Counted from the stretch's first letter, positions 41,997 through 52,583 are shown. The stretch: 64,000 nucleotides of DNA from Clostridia bacterium (GCA_017437145.1 JAFSBT010000008.1:186001-250000); one strand, 5' to 3'. A program made the numbers and translations. Notes: a model not told the origin generated them from the letters alone.

Positions 41997-44681
41997 TTAT
42001 TTTTCTCTTACAAAATATAGATAGTTAACAAAACCTTTTTTACTGTTTTCAAATTCATCAATATCATACCAATCACATCTTGAACTACTTGCTGGATCAG
42101 CTACATATATTTTTTCTTGTCCATTTTCATTTTTATATCCAATTATTGAAACCCAGTGTATTTTTTTTGTCCAACTTGTTCCAGATTCTCCTATAAATCC
42201 TGAATTTCCTTTAAGATGTATTAATGCATATCCACCACTTCTTAATTGTGCACTTAATGCTGAAACATGATTATTTGTATTTTGACGACTGCTTGTTAGT
42301 CCATATTGATTAAAATATTTTTCACCATTAGATCCATAAGGTATTCCGCCGCTATATGAGTTTATTTCAGAAATTAACTGGTCTATTGTTTTTCCTGTAT
42401 AAGCACTTACTATACACATACTAGCCGCTCTGTTACATTTATCACTCCATCCCGGTACTTTATTTTGATTAACCATTTTAAATGTTTTTCCTGTTATTCC
42501 TGAAGTAAATACTGTAGTAAAGCTTTCACCTGTTGTTTCTGTTGTTCCTCCAAATGTTTTACCATGATATTTAGAATATATTTCTTCAGCTTTTTTTATT
42601 CTTCTGTCCATATGTGCTTCATTTATATCTGGTCTTTCCCATGTTACACAAAATGCAATAGCTGCTTCCTCAACAGTAGTAGCTTTATGCCATGAATCAG
42701 CTGGATAAACTTTCCCGTTATATGAATATGGAGATTCTGAAAATTCTATTTGAGCTCCTACCTCAGTTACAGGTTGTCCTACACCTTTAATTTCAGATAT
42801 TAATAATTCAATTTGTATATTTTCATCTGTCCAGCTAACTTCTTTACGATCAGCATATAATTCTAATTTATCTCTTCTCTCTCCACTCCACTGGGCTATT
42901 CCTCTTCCTTCTCCTGTGCTTGTTTCTATAGCATTAGGATTTAATTCTGATTCTGCACTAAGATTTCCTATTACACCTGCAACCTGCTCATCTGAATATC
43001 CATGACCTTTTAATGCGAACCAAATCTTCGCTTCTAAAGAATCTCCCACAAAACTTCCATCTATTGAATAGAATTCTCCTTCTTGGAAAACGCTTAATAA
43101 ACTTGCTAAATCCTCATCTGTTACACCATAGTCATTTCCTGTATATTTATATAACATGTACCTCATTAATGTTTCAATTTTTTGTGTTCTTTCATTTAAA
43201 GATAAATAGTAAAAAAATGTATCTGCAGACTCATATTCATTTATAATATAACGAATTGGTATTTTATATGATTTATCTTCAGGACTTTTATATTTTACTT
43301 CTTTACCTCCATCATCTTCTGTTACATAGTCATTTATTCCCTCTGTATATTCTGATGAATATGGTGAAACATATTTACCATCTTTGTTTCTCCATAATCC
43401 TAAAAATCCATTTACATTTATTTCTTCATTTGAACTTCCAATTATCCATTCAGTAGTATTAGTGTTTCCTGTATATTTTAATTTTTGATTAATTTTATTA
43501 ACGGCTTTACCTTCTTTATAATAGTCGGTTCCACTTTGTTTAGTTGTAACAATTTCTTCCCCTAATTCTTCTTCTATTTCTGTTGATTCATCCATTGGAT
43601 CATGTGCTGTTGTATTTTGAGTGTAAGTTGTATCCTTTTTATATGCCCAAGTATCTACTTTAGTTACTTTTACATCTATTGTTGTCATTGTATTAACTGT
43701 TGTTGAACTTTCAACTTTATTTTCAGTTGTTTTTGTTTCACTTGCCCATTCTGCATTTGTTAATTCTTCTTTAGTTGCATAATTGGTCGTTTTTCTTACA
43801 ACTGTTTCTTCTGTCCATTCATAACTTTCAGTAATTGTTTCTGTTGTTGTTATATCTTTTATATCTAAAACAATTTCACCCTTTAATGCTAAATCTGCAA
43901 CAGCTGATACATATTCTGGATTATTAGTTATTTGCATAAGTACAAATAAAAATTCATATGGAATAGTATATTGTGAAACTAACATTTGATAGTTTATTGG
44001 TGTCGTTGTAACATTATATGTAGTAGTTGTTGCTCCTGTTGTGTCTGTAACAGTTGTTTGATTTGATACTGCCACATACAGATTCCATGATTCATCTACT
44101 GTAAAAAGATTATTTAATTCATTTACATCACTTTCATTTTGATTGCTATTTGCATTAGACACTTTACTTTCAAAATCAGTATAATTAACATATGTTAAAG
44201 GAGTACCATTTCTGTGTATTTTTATAATTCCTCGTATGTCTCCTGTTCCCGTATCTGGATAATTACTTACAATTTCAGCCTGTACCATTTTATCTAAATA
44301 AGTTAATCCACTACCATCTTCGCAAAAATCATTTTCACCTAAATAATACGATTCTGGCGAAAATCCTTGTTCTTTTAAATCCTCTCTAATAGTTTCAGAA
44401 ACTGTTTCGTCTATTTTAATTTCTCCATTTTCAATTTTGGTAGAAGATGCAATTGTTTCAGCTGATTTACCTGCTGCTTTAGCTGTGTTTCCATTAATTG
44501 AATTACTAGCTAATATAAAAATTAAAGCTATACCTGCTAATACAAAAATTATACCATATTTTTTTAAGAATTTTATTAATTTAGCTTTGCTAAACATTGC
44601 CATTAATGCATCTTTAAAAAATTCACCTAATTTTTTTCCAGCTTCCTTTGCTTTTCCTGAAAAATTATCAAAATCACCCAT
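41997..44681 (-). CDS. bifunctional cell-wall hydrolase/C39-like peptidase (VirB1-like)
   Basis: The 894-residue protein has an N-terminal membrane helix (about 40-60), a long Thr-rich region, then a phage-tail-lysozyme-like domain (ALKGHGYSDEQVAGVIGNLS, ESELNPNAIE, GIAQWSGERRDKL; about 560-690), and a C-terminal peptidase C39-like domain (Cys in WSDKCNRAAS, His in KKIHWVSIIGYK, Asp in VADPASSSR). In Gram-positive conjugation systems two-domain hydrolases (CwlT/TcpG type) open the wall for the channel. Its position between the VirB8-like genes supports this role. Confidence 0.78.
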   Translation of the reverse strand: MGDFDNFSGKAKEAGKKLGEFFKDALMAMFSKAKLIKFLKKYGIIFVLAGIALIFILASNSINGNTAKAAGKSAETIASSTKIENGEIKIDETVSETIREDLKEQGFSPESYYLGENDFCEDGSGLTYLDKMVQAEIVSNYPDTGTGDIRGIIKIHRNGTPLTYVNYTDFESKVSNANSNQNESDVNELNNLFTVDESWNLYVAVSNQTTVTDTTGATTTTYNVTTTPINYQMLVSQYTIPYEFLFVLMQITNNPEYVSAVADLALKGEIVLDIKDITTTETITESYEWTEETVVRKTTNYATKEELTNAEWASETKTTENKVESSTTVNTMTTIDVKVTKVDTWAYKKDTTYTQNTTAHDPMDESTEIEEELGEEIVTTKQSGTDYYKEGKAVNKINQKLKYTGNTNTTEWIIGSSNEEINVNGFLGLWRNKDGKYVSPYSSEYTEGINDYVTEDDGGKEVKYKSPEDKSYKIPIRYIINEYESADTFFYYLSLNERTQKIETLMRYMLYKYTGNDYGVTDEDLASLLSVFQEGEFYSIDGSFVGDSLEAKIWFALKGHGYSDEQVAGVIGNLSAESELNPNAIETSTGEGRGIAQWSGERRDKLELYADRKEVSWTDENIQIELLISEIKGVGQPVTEVGAQIEFSESPYSYNGKVYPADSWHKATTVEEAAIAFCVTWERPDINEAHMDRRIKKAEEIYSKYHGKTFGGTTETTGESFTTVFTSGITGKTFKMVNQNKVPGWSDKCNRAASMCIVSAYTGKTIDQLISEINSYSGGIPYGSNGEKYFNQYGLTSSRQNTNNHVSALSAQLRSGGYALIHLKGNSGFIGESGTSWTKKIHWVSIIGYKNENGQEKIYVADPASSSRCDWYDIDEFENSKKGFVNYLYFVREK

Positions 44682-44735
44682 TATTACATCTTCACCTCCT
44701 TAAAATTATTTATCATTTAAGGTCTTTCTCTCGTG

Positions 44736-44763
44736 TATGGGCGATTAAAATCGCCCATACATC
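44736..44763 (+). repeat. R2 palindromic repeat
   Basis: TGGGCGATTAAAATCGCCCA followed by TACA, between two genes of the operon. Confidence 0.8.
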
Positions 44764-44781
44764 TTCTTTTAATAAATAATG

Positions 44782-45750
44782 TTATAAGTCAACTATTATA
44801 TGTTTTATACCTTCATAATTTTCTTTATCATTTACATACTCTTCATAATTTATAATTACACTTGTAAAATGCATATTTTTAATCACTTTTTCTGCATCAT
44901 ATACTTTATTAAATTTGATATCAAGTGTTCTTTTTTGTTGTGGTTTAAAAACTAATTGAACTTTACTTATTTCATGTGCATATGCACTATATTTAACATC
45001 ATTATCATCTAATAAATATATTGTTTTTACATTTTCTTTATTATCTAATAATATAATATTTTGACTTTTATTTTTTATTGAAATATTATATTTTTCATAT
45101 TCCATATAAACGTCTTTATAATTTACTGTTAATTGTATATTATTTTGTGTACTAGTCCCTTTTACATTCTTTCTACATATATAGCTATTTATATTTAATT
45201 TTTTTTCATCATCTTCTTGGATTACTGTAATATAGTCAGTTTGCTGATTTGAATTATTAGCTTGTCCTGTTGATAAAATATCTGAAGCTATTGTTACTTT
45301 ATATGTATATGTAGTTCCATCAACTGTCCAAACTTGCATATCACATATTTTCTTTTCATTAAAAATATTTTTATAATAATTTTCTATAAAAGCTTCTTCA
45401 GTTGAATATAAAACGTCTTTACAATTATTACTTAATAGCTCATATGCCTTCGCTGTTTCTCCATTATTACAATATTCTATAAATTTTTTTATTATTTCTT
45501 CATTCAAATTTGCAGTATTATCTGAAATAATATAATCATTCATTACTGATGTTTGCTTTTTTTGTGTTTTATCTTTAGTAGCAGTAATAGTAGTACTGTT
45601 CGTACTACTATTACTAATATCTTTTGTGTTCACTTTATTTTTCGATAAATAATTTAATAATTGCAATAATCCAAATAAGAATATGAATACTATAATACCT
45701 ACCCAAATTTTTTTTCTGTTTTGATTATAAAATTGTTTTAATCTAAACAT
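44782..45750 (-). CDS. VirB8-like membrane protein with NTF2-like domain
   Basis: The 322-residue protein has a short cytoplasmic N-terminus, one membrane helix (IWVGIIVFIFLFGLLQLLNY), a Ser/Thr-rich linker, an NTF2-like domain (EIIKKFIEYCNNGETAKAYE, FIENYYKNIFNEKKI) and a C-terminal beta domain. It matches the topology of VirB8/TcpC-type channel proteins. It follows the VirB6-like gene after 17 bases. Confidence 0.65.
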   Translation of the reverse strand: MFRLKQFYNQNRKKIWVGIIVFIFLFGLLQLLNYLSKNKVNTKDISNSSTNSTTITATKDKTQKKQTSVMNDYIISDNTANLNEEIIKKFIEYCNNGETAKAYELLSNNCKDVLYSTEEAFIENYYKNIFNEKKICDMQVWTVDGTTYTYKVTIASDILSTGQANNSNQQTDYITVIQEDDEKKLNINSYICRKNVKGTSTQNNIQLTVNYKDVYMEYEKYNISIKNKSQNIILLDNKENVKTIYLLDDNDVKYSAYAHEISKVQLVFKPQQKRTLDIKFNKVYDAEKVIKNMHFTSVIINYEEYVNDKENYEGIKHIIVDL

Positions 45751-45767
45751 CTATCTACTCCTATTTT

Positions 45768-48575
45768 CTATAACAATTTTTCAAAATTATCAACGTATTT
45801 TTTAGTTGCATTTTGCGCATTTTTATTGATTTTTTGTTTAATTTTACTGTCTTTCACATCATTTCCAGCTTCTTTTTCTTTTTTAGTATATGCATCTGTA
45901 AATTTTCTTAGCATAGCCTTTCTTAACTCAGCTTTATCAGCATCAGACATCATTCCACCTGTTGGCTTTTCTGCCTTATATTTAGCTGCGCCAACAAGTA
46001 AACTTTTAGCCTCGGCTTCTGATAAGGCTCCTGATTTATTTAAATCTCTTGCTTTATCAATCATTTTATAATCATTTACACCTGTATCTGCTGAATATTC
46101 TGCAATTTCTCGTGCATTTTCTTTTCTTTCTTTTTTACTTGCTTCTGCATAATTTTTGTCCAAATATCTTTCCATTTTTTCTGATTTTATTTTGCTTTCA
46201 ATATCTGTATCCCTATTTGCATTATCTGCCCCCAACCTTTGTGATCTATAATTACTATATAAATCGCTTCCAAAATTATGTCCGGCTTGTATTGTTCCTC
46301 CCAATACTCTTTCAGATAAATTGTAAGATGCATTTCCTAATGCATATCCTGCAGAGCCTCCTAATGCTGCTTTTGCTAATATCTCTTTTGGAGATTCTCC
46401 TGCTGCTAATGAACTAATTCCTACAACAGATGCTCCTACTCCTCCTAATGTTGCTGCTGCTGTAAATCTTAGGGCTTTTTTCACTCCGTTTTCGTACATT
46501 GCTGGATTCTTTAATCTCTTCCATCCAGTTTTTAAAGCAGCCTTTGCAAATGATTTAACCCTTCCTTGTTTATACTGATCTGAAAGCTTTTTCTTATCTT
46601 TCGTTTTAGTTGGTTCTTTAGGTTTATCTTTTTCTCTATCTGCTTCTAATTGTTTCTTGAATTCGTCAATTGCCTTTTGATTAACCTTTCTCTCTTCTTC
46701 ATTCTTCGCCCATGCTTTATCTCTTTCTTCATCTGGTTCTGGGTTTTCTATTGAATCATTATATAAGCGGTTATCTTCATTTTCTAATCTTTGCTTTTCA
46801 TCAAGCAATCTATCTCTTTCTGCTTTTTGTTCATCATTTAAGTCTCCCCATTCATCAGAGCCATTATCATCTCCTGAATCATTATCTCTTGAGTCATCAT
46901 CTCCACCTTCTAAGAATCCATCAGTTGAATTTGTTCTGCCTTTATATAATCCATCATCATTATTTCCATCTGAATCTTTACCACCAATTTTACTTTTTTC
47001 TTTACTTGATGATCCTGATCCTAAAGTTTTTGCTTTTCCAGCAAGTTTAGAAACTGCTGATGCTACCATTGAACCTGCAGCTGCACCAGAAAATGCACTT
47101 GCTGTTTCTGACTTGTTGAAATTGAACATTTTTCTTAATAATTTTTCAGCTGGCATTAAAAATCCTAATACTACACAAACATAAATAGGATTTGTTTCAG
47201 CAAAATCAAAAGCCGTTGTTATAAATACTGTATATAGTAATATATGAAAAGGTTGTATAAGTAAATTATACATATATTCTTTTAACCATACACTAAATCC
47301 TTGTGCACTTCCATCATTTATTTTATCAATTGGGTAAGTTAGCGCTATTAATGGTGCTATTAGTGTTAAGAAAGCTAAATAAATTACTCTTTTCAAATAA
47401 TAAAATAAGAAATATATTGTAAAGAATATCATTGCCAAATAGATTATAGTATAAGACATTTTCTGTCTTAATGTTTGATCCATATCTATATTATCCGAAT
47501 CATCTGTAGTAGTTGCTTTGGTTTCATCATAAACTGATAAAAATTGAGATTCCATTCTTGCAGCACCTAATAAGTTAACAGGCCATCTAAGAATTCCATC
47601 TTTTAACAGCTCTGGAGCTTGCTCCTTTATTGCTTCAATAGAATCTTTGTCATCTATAACATACCACCTTAGCTCTGGTTCATTTGAAGAAGATACAGCT
47701 ACAGTTATTTTTTCTACAAGTGTTATTGCAAATACCATTATATAATGTAAAACCATAACTAAACATATTGCAACAAGCCAATCCGTAATCATAGCTTTAT
47801 ATTTCGCTTTTTCAGTTGTAGAACTTGATATAATTATTCTTATTCCTACATAAACTAACACTGATAACAATCCAACTAAGGCTAAATTTCTAATTGCATA
47901 ATACCACTTAGTAATTGTATCTCTTAATATAGCTGCCGTAGATATTGTTGTTATTTCGTCTGCAGAAACCTTTCCATTTCCATCAAGATCTGAGTAATAT
48001 ACTTCGCTTTCTTCTCCTGTTTCTGGATCTTTATACATTCCTTTAGAAGAAGCACTTGGATTAAAGAAATTTACATCTGTTAATCCCAAATAATTTGAGA
48101 AAATATGTTTCGGTGAAATTATAATAACCGGTAAATATAAATTGGCGGGGACTTTTCCTGCCGTAACTTCTAACATCTCATCTTCAGAAGCTGATATAAA
48201 ACTTATACCTGCTCCTATTGCCGCTCCTCCAGCAATTACCCAAGCAACTGCTGCTGCGCCTCCTGTTAAAACGGTTGAAGCAACAACTCCTGCAATTGCA
48301 GCTATACCTACCAGAATTCCTCCAACTACATTTTTCCAATTGGTACTCCTATCAATTTTTATAAATGAATTCTCTAATCCATATACCACCCTTTGTACTA
48401 TCCATATTGCACCGTCTCCCACACGTAGTAATATATTAAAAAATATATTGCCTAAGTCATCATGCAAAGCTGCCTGTGAATAAGTAGGTGCTAATGAAAA
48501 ATTTATTAGTAGAACTAACACTATACAAATTATTATCTTTTGCATAAAATTCTTTTTTGTGAAAAACAATTTCAT
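45768..48575 (-). CDS. VirB6/TrbL-like polytopic channel protein
   Basis: The 935-residue protein has a signal-like N-terminus, a Gly/Ala-rich hydrophobic stretch (VAAVAWVIAGGAAIGAGISF type) and several membrane helices up to about residue 470, including FLFYYLKRVIYLAFLTLIAP and the following YPIDKINDGSAQGFSVWLKE typical of TrbL/VirB6-like proteins. The remaining half is highly charged and cytoplasmic (residues 500-660), with a second Ala/Gly-rich region. The long tail could recruit ATPases or substrates. Located between VirB4 and VirB8-like genes. Confidence 0.78.
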   Translation of the reverse strand: MKLFFTKKNFMQKIIICIVLVLLINFSLAPTYSQAALHDDLGNIFFNILLRVGDGAIWIVQRVVYGLENSFIKIDRSTNWKNVVGGILVGIAAIAGVVASTVLTGGAAAVAWVIAGGAAIGAGISFISASEDEMLEVTAGKVPANLYLPVIIISPKHIFSNYLGLTDVNFFNPSASSKGMYKDPETGEESEVYYSDLDGNGKVSADEITTISTAAILRDTITKWYYAIRNLALVGLLSVLVYVGIRIIISSSTTEKAKYKAMITDWLVAICLVMVLHYIMVFAITLVEKITVAVSSSNEPELRWYVIDDKDSIEAIKEQAPELLKDGILRWPVNLLGAARMESQFLSVYDETKATTTDDSDNIDMDQTLRQKMSYTIIYLAMIFFTIYFLFYYLKRVIYLAFLTLIAPLIALTYPIDKINDGSAQGFSVWLKEYMYNLLIQPFHILLYTVFITTAFDFAETNPIYVCVVLGFLMPAEKLLRKMFNFNKSETASAFSGAAAGSMVASAVSKLAGKAKTLGSGSSSKEKSKIGGKDSDGNNDDGLYKGRTNSTDGFLEGGDDDSRDNDSGDDNGSDEWGDLNDEQKAERDRLLDEKQRLENEDNRLYNDSIENPEPDEERDKAWAKNEEERKVNQKAIDEFKKQLEADREKDKPKEPTKTKDKKKLSDQYKQGRVKSFAKAALKTGWKRLKNPAMYENGVKKALRFTAAATLGGVGASVVGISSLAAGESPKEILAKAALGGSAGYALGNASYNLSERVLGGTIQAGHNFGSDLYSNYRSQRLGADNANRDTDIESKIKSEKMERYLDKNYAEASKKERKENAREIAEYSADTGVNDYKMIDKARDLNKSGALSEAEAKSLLVGAAKYKAEKPTGGMMSDADKAELRKAMLRKFTDAYTKKEKEAGNDVKDSKIKQKINKNAQNATKKYVDNFEKLL

Positions 48576-48605
48576 ATTATCCTCCTAAATATTTAGTCCT
48601 TTGTT

Positions 48606-50558
48606 TTACTGTTTCATTTGTGCTAATTTATTTAAATTCGTTTCCACAAATTCAAATTCTTTTTTTGTAGGTTTTATCTGTAAAATTGCTGTATCAGAAC
48701 CAACTTTAAGTAATCCTTCTCCTTTTAAACAAGTTACTAAAAATCCTGCTTCTCCTTCACTTAATTTGAAAACTTCTTTTAAATAACTTATTTCTGATTT
48801 ATCCTGTGCTAAAAATAGTTTTGTATCTGATGATGTTAATACTGCTTGTGCTTCTGGTTTTTCGTAAAAATCTTGAAATCTTTGTGAAACTATTGCTAAA
48901 GATACATTTCTTTTTCTGGCACGTCTCGCCATTGTGTTTAAAAAGTCTACTGCTTCAGGATATGGTAAAAGCATCCATGCTTCGTCTACTAAAACCCTTT
49001 TCTTTGTTGCTTTTGACCTATCTTCACTGTTTTTCTTAACATATTTTTCCCAAATCCATGAAAGTAGTATTTGTTGCGCTAATGGTCTTGCAAACCTTTC
49101 TTCTAATCCTGAAATATCTAAATTTATAAATGGCGCGCCTTCTAATAAATCAAATGTACTTTGTCCATCAAAGTATGCCATTTGTCCATTAAATTCTCTT
49201 ATGTATTGTTTCATAACTTTTACTAAGTAACTATAATGGAATCTATAATCTGCATTATCGTTTTCTTGTGCTTTATTTACAATTCTTTTATACCATGAAC
49301 CAATTGTAGGCATTTCTTTTTTATTTTTTGCTAAAGAATCTCCATTAAAATTACTATCTAATTCATATAAACTTGCTGGATCAGATGTAATTCCAACTCT
49401 TTTATATTCTTCTGCAACTGCCTCTGATATTATTTGTTTTGTAAGCTCATTAACTTCTGTACTTCTTGTACTTCCTCTAGCCATTGTAAGTATTGCTTGA
49501 GTAACGTCTTCAACTTTGTTTTCTACATTAAGTACCGCTCTTTCTCTTCCTGTAATTTCATCTCTAACCTTTTCAACTTCTATATCAAAAAGGTTAATTA
49601 TTGTACTAGAGTTTGGACTTATAATTACATTTATTCCACCTAATGCGTCTGCAACTGGCTTGTACTCACCTTCTGCATCAAGAGCTAAACTCTCAATTCC
49701 CATTAAAACTGAAGACCTAGATATTAAAGTTTTCATTGTAACAGATTTACCTGCTCCAGATTTAGCAAAAACAACCATATTATAATTTGTTAATGAATTA
49801 TGAAAATTATCAAATAATATAGGTGTTCCTGTTTGTTTGTTAAATCCTAATGGAATTCCTGTAAGGTGTCCTACTTCTGAAGTAGTAAATGGAAATACTG
49901 TTCCCATTGACCTACGGTCAAAAGTATGAACTTTTTTAACTTTATCATCCATTAAAGGTAAATTGCTTTGAAAAGCTTCTTCTTGCATTCCCCAAGCTGA
50001 TTTTATATTAACTAATGATTTAGACATTTCTGTTGCAAGTAATTTTGTTAATCTATCTAAATCTTTTAGGTTATATGTAAATAATGTCGAAATAATTGAA
50101 GCTTCAAATAATTTGTTAAATCCTGATGCTATCTCATCTCTTAATTCTTCTGCTTCTATTCTTTTTTGAGCCAATAAGCTTTCTCTGTTTATATTTCCTC
50201 TGTCTGCAGCAACAATTCTTTCTGTTTCAAGTTCATTTATTACTTTATTTAATTGATTTTGAGATGTTGATTCTTGTATAGGTTTTATATATATTGATGT
50301 ATTTATATCACCAAATTCATACATATCTCTAAGTAAATATGGGAATGTTGCCATTCTTGGTAGATTTGATACGAAAAAGCTTCTAGCAAATCTTGTTGTA
50401 TTAGAAATTATTTCTAAATGATCTATATTTGATGCATCTATTCCAGATGGTGCAATTAACTGTTTTATTGTTTTCTTTTTTAATAATTCATATTTTTCTT
50501 CTGGCGAATTAACTTTGAGCAATTCTTCTTGTTCTCTTGATTTTTTCTTTGCTGCCAT
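48606..50558 (-). CDS. VirB4-like secretion ATPase
   Basis: The 650-residue protein is the ATPase of the system. Walker A FAKSGAGKSVTMKTL lies near residue 270 and Walker B KKRVLVDEAWMLL near 530; MARRARKRNVSLAIVSQRFQ (arginine and motor motifs) follows. VirB4 powers pilus assembly and substrate transfer. The N-terminal domain appears shortened; the preceding gene supplies a domain of the same kind, and the two reading frames overlap by 50 bases, suggesting a split gene with translational coupling. Confidence 0.88.
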   Translation of the reverse strand: MAAKKKSREQEELLKVNSPEEKYELLKKKTIKQLIAPSGIDASNIDHLEIISNTTRFARSFFVSNLPRMATFPYLLRDMYEFGDINTSIYIKPIQESTSQNQLNKVINELETERIVAADRGNINRESLLAQKRIEAEELRDEIASGFNKLFEASIISTLFTYNLKDLDRLTKLLATEMSKSLVNIKSAWGMQEEAFQSNLPLMDDKVKKVHTFDRRSMGTVFPFTTSEVGHLTGIPLGFNKQTGTPILFDNFHNSLTNYNMVVFAKSGAGKSVTMKTLISRSSVLMGIESLALDAEGEYKPVADALGGINVIISPNSSTIINLFDIEVEKVRDEITGRERAVLNVENKVEDVTQAILTMARGSTRSTEVNELTKQIISEAVAEEYKRVGITSDPASLYELDSNFNGDSLAKNKKEMPTIGSWYKRIVNKAQENDNADYRFHYSYLVKVMKQYIREFNGQMAYFDGQSTFDLLEGAPFINLDISGLEERFARPLAQQILLSWIWEKYVKKNSEDRSKATKKRVLVDEAWMLLPYPEAVDFLNTMARRARKRNVSLAIVSQRFQDFYEKPEAQAVLTSSDTKLFLAQDKSEISYLKEVFKLSEGEAGFLVTCLKGEGLLKVGSDTAILQIKPTKKEFEFVETNLNKLAQMKQ

Positions 50559-51711
50559 CTTTAATTCCTCCTTTTTCTTTTGTACTAGATTTTTTTACTT
50601 TTTTTATAGCTTCCTCAGCTATATCAGCTCCCAGGTATGATTCATTCTCCATAATAATCATTTCTGCCATTTGTTCTGCTAGTTCCTCTATACTCATTTC
50701 TTTTTTCATTACTTTTTTTTCTTTTTCACTTCTAGCTTCTTCTACTGCCATTGTTGCTTGTTCTAATGCTTTTTGTTCAATAACTTCATCTAATGCTTCC
50801 ATTCTTTTATCTAATACATCTTGTGCTGTTGTATATAACTCATCATATCCTGCTCTTAAAGCTTTTTCTAGTCCATAAGTTTCCGCCTCATCTCTGTTGT
50901 AAGCGTTATAAAGCATATCAACTAATTCATAAGAATCTAAAATATTTCCGGCTATTTCACATGCTGACAAGGTTCTAATTATAGATTGACATCTTGTATA
51001 CAATTCTGAAAAAGCTAAGTTTTTAACTTCATCATCACCTAATAAGTCGTTTCCTGCTTCCGCAGCATAATATGAAACTATAATATAATATTGTTTTCTT
51101 AAAACATTTCTGTTTAAACTCATTCTTTCTGTATTAAATATTATATCTTTACCATAATCAAAAAGATTTTTTTCTTTGATTATTTCCATTCGTTGTTTGT
51201 TTAGTTCTTTTTCTGTATATTTTCCTGATTGTTGCATCTGTTTATATTTGTTTTCTTTACTTGTTAAACTATGTTCTATATCATCTAATCTTTTTCTGTA
51301 ATTCTGTAAACTGTTCTCTAAATTTATGGTTCTTGTTTGTGTATAAATTTGAATTGGATATCTTAATGTGTTTAAAAGTTGAATAAATCCGCTTTCAATA
51401 GAATTTTTTTCAACACTAGACATTAAGTCATAATTTATACCTTGGCACTCTATAGCCATTAAATATCTTTTTCCATTCTTTTGTATTATCATATTGTCTT
51501 CAATTTTATCAAATTCCATAAAATCAAAAATTGACTGTTTCGTATATGATTGAGTAGCTTTATTACTTTTAGATTCTTCATCTGATTTATTTTTTTGTTT
51601 ATTCTTTTCTACGCCATTTTTTTCATCCATTGACATTTTCAAATATATGAATGCTAATACTATTATCACAAATACAAGAACAATTAATAAGATTGATAAC
51701 AAATTTCCCAT
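50509..51711 (-). CDS. VirB4 N-terminal-domain-like membrane protein
   Basis: The 400-residue protein starts with one membrane helix (LLSILLIVLVFVIIVLAFIY), a Lys/Ser-rich linker and a domain with VNYDLMS-like and TLRYPIQIYTQTRTI segments typical of the N-terminal part of VirB4/TraC proteins, then coiled-coil-forming helices and a basic end (KEKIKRTRRIAQS). It has no Walker motif. It overlaps prgI by one base and virB4 by 50 bases. Confidence 0.65.
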   Translation of the reverse strand: MGNLLSILLIVLVFVIIVLAFIYLKMSMDEKNGVEKNKQKNKSDEESKSNKATQSYTKQSIFDFMEFDKIEDNMIIQKNGKRYLMAIECQGINYDLMSSVEKNSIESGFIQLLNTLRYPIQIYTQTRTINLENSLQNYRKRLDDIEHSLTSKENKYKQMQQSGKYTEKELNKQRMEIIKEKNLFDYGKDIIFNTERMSLNRNVLRKQYYIIVSYYAAEAGNDLLGDDEVKNLAFSELYTRCQSIIRTLSACEIAGNILDSYELVDMLYNAYNRDEAETYGLEKALRAGYDELYTTAQDVLDKRMEALDEVIEQKALEQATMAVEEARSEKEKKVMKKEMSIEELAEQMAEMIIMENESYLGADIAEEAIKKVKKSSTKEKGGIKDGSKEKIKRTRRIAQS

Positions 51712-52052
51712 TATTCTTTTTCCTCCTTTGTATATACATAAATTCTTCTTCCTTTTCTTCGGAAATTTATTGCTCTTTTTATTACATCATCAATATTTTC
51801 TCCACCTGTTTTTCTTGTAAATTCCCAACTTGATATTTCAGGTACCTTAAAGCTACCTATTACATATCCTATTGCTGCAAATACAAGTGCAATAATTATT
51901 CCTACTACATTTAAATTTAGTATATTAAATATAAAAAAGAATAATAATCCTACCGCTCCTGTAGCTGCTGTCCATAATAAAGATTTAACTGAAAAAATAA
52001 ATAAAATTCTACCTTCACCTTTTACATTTCTAGGTATTTCATATGTTCCCAT
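51711..52052 (-). CDS. PrgI/VirB3-like protein
   Basis: The 113-residue protein has two closely spaced membrane helices (VGLLFFFIFNILNLNVVGII, ALVFAAIGYVIGSF) preceded by MGTYEIPRNVKGEGRILF, the signature of the PrgI family, the Gram-positive counterpart of VirB3. It is directly upstream of the VirB4 genes, with which VirB3 proteins interact. AAAGGAG precedes the ATG. Confidence 0.85.
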   Translation of the reverse strand: MGTYEIPRNVKGEGRILFIFSVKSLLWTAATGAVGLLFFFIFNILNLNVVGIIIALVFAAIGYVIGSFKVPEISSWEFTRKTGGENIDDVIKRAINFRRKGRRIYVYTKEEKE

Positions 52053-52170
52053 GCAAAGTTCTCCTTTGTATACAATTATAATTATATATATTATAACAGA
52101 AACGCCTAAAAATGATAATATTTTTACATAAATTTCACAAAAATGTCATGTATATGTAACACTCTTGTAA

Positions 52171-52212
52171 CAAAAAGAACCTCGTTCTTTTCTGAACAAG
52201 GTTCTTTTGTTT
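52171..52212 (-). terminator. terminator after the pilin genes
   Basis: AAAAGAACCTCGTTC/GAACAAGGTTCTTTT with one mismatch and a T-run. It separates the pilin genes from prgI onward, so the pilins are probably transcribed more. Confidence 0.75.
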
Positions 52213-52223
52213 AAAAATTATTA

Positions 52224-52583
52224 TTAAGCTCCAGCTGTTAATGATTGTGCCCATGTGAAAACTGTTTGAGCTAACGCTGATGCAGCGAATATTAAAACAG
52301 CACCAATTAAGTATGGTATCATTGTTTTTTTGTATTCTGCTTTTTCTTCAGCACTTCCCATCATATATTTAATACCTAAAACAATTAGTATTGCAACAGA
52401 TGCAATTATTCCTACAACTTGTAAAATACCTACTAATCTGTTACCAAATGTTTGGATATTTCCTGTTCCATCATGATTTGGTTGAACACTGCCTGGTGTA
52501 AATGTTGCAAAAACAGATGAACTTACAGTAACCATCATTAAAGCTATCATAAGTATAGAAACGATTTTTACTAATTTTTTCAT
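52224..52583 (-). CDS. VirB2/TrbC-like pilin, copy 1
   Basis: The 119-residue protein has a signal peptide (MKKLVKIVSILMIALMMVTV to SVFA) and two hydrophobic helices (GILQVVGIIASVAILIVLGI; MIPYLIGAVLIFAASALAQT) joined by a short charged loop (GSAEEKAEYKKT). This is the VirB2/TrbC pilin pattern. It is the last of three related genes; the loop and helices are shared with copy 3 (VEEKASYKKSMIPYFLGAVM). Confidence 0.82.
   Translation of the reverse strand: MKKLVKIVSILMIALMMVTVSSSVFATFTPGSVQPNHDGTGNIQTFGNRLVGILQVVGIIASVAILIVLGIKYMMGSAEEKAEYKKTMIPYLIGAVLIFAASALAQTVFTWAQSLTAGA

Noticed and set aside
46049-47050. Leucine/histidine-rich frames on the + strand
   Set aside because: They are antisense to the VirB6-like gene and show the composition typical of shadows of AT-rich coding DNA.
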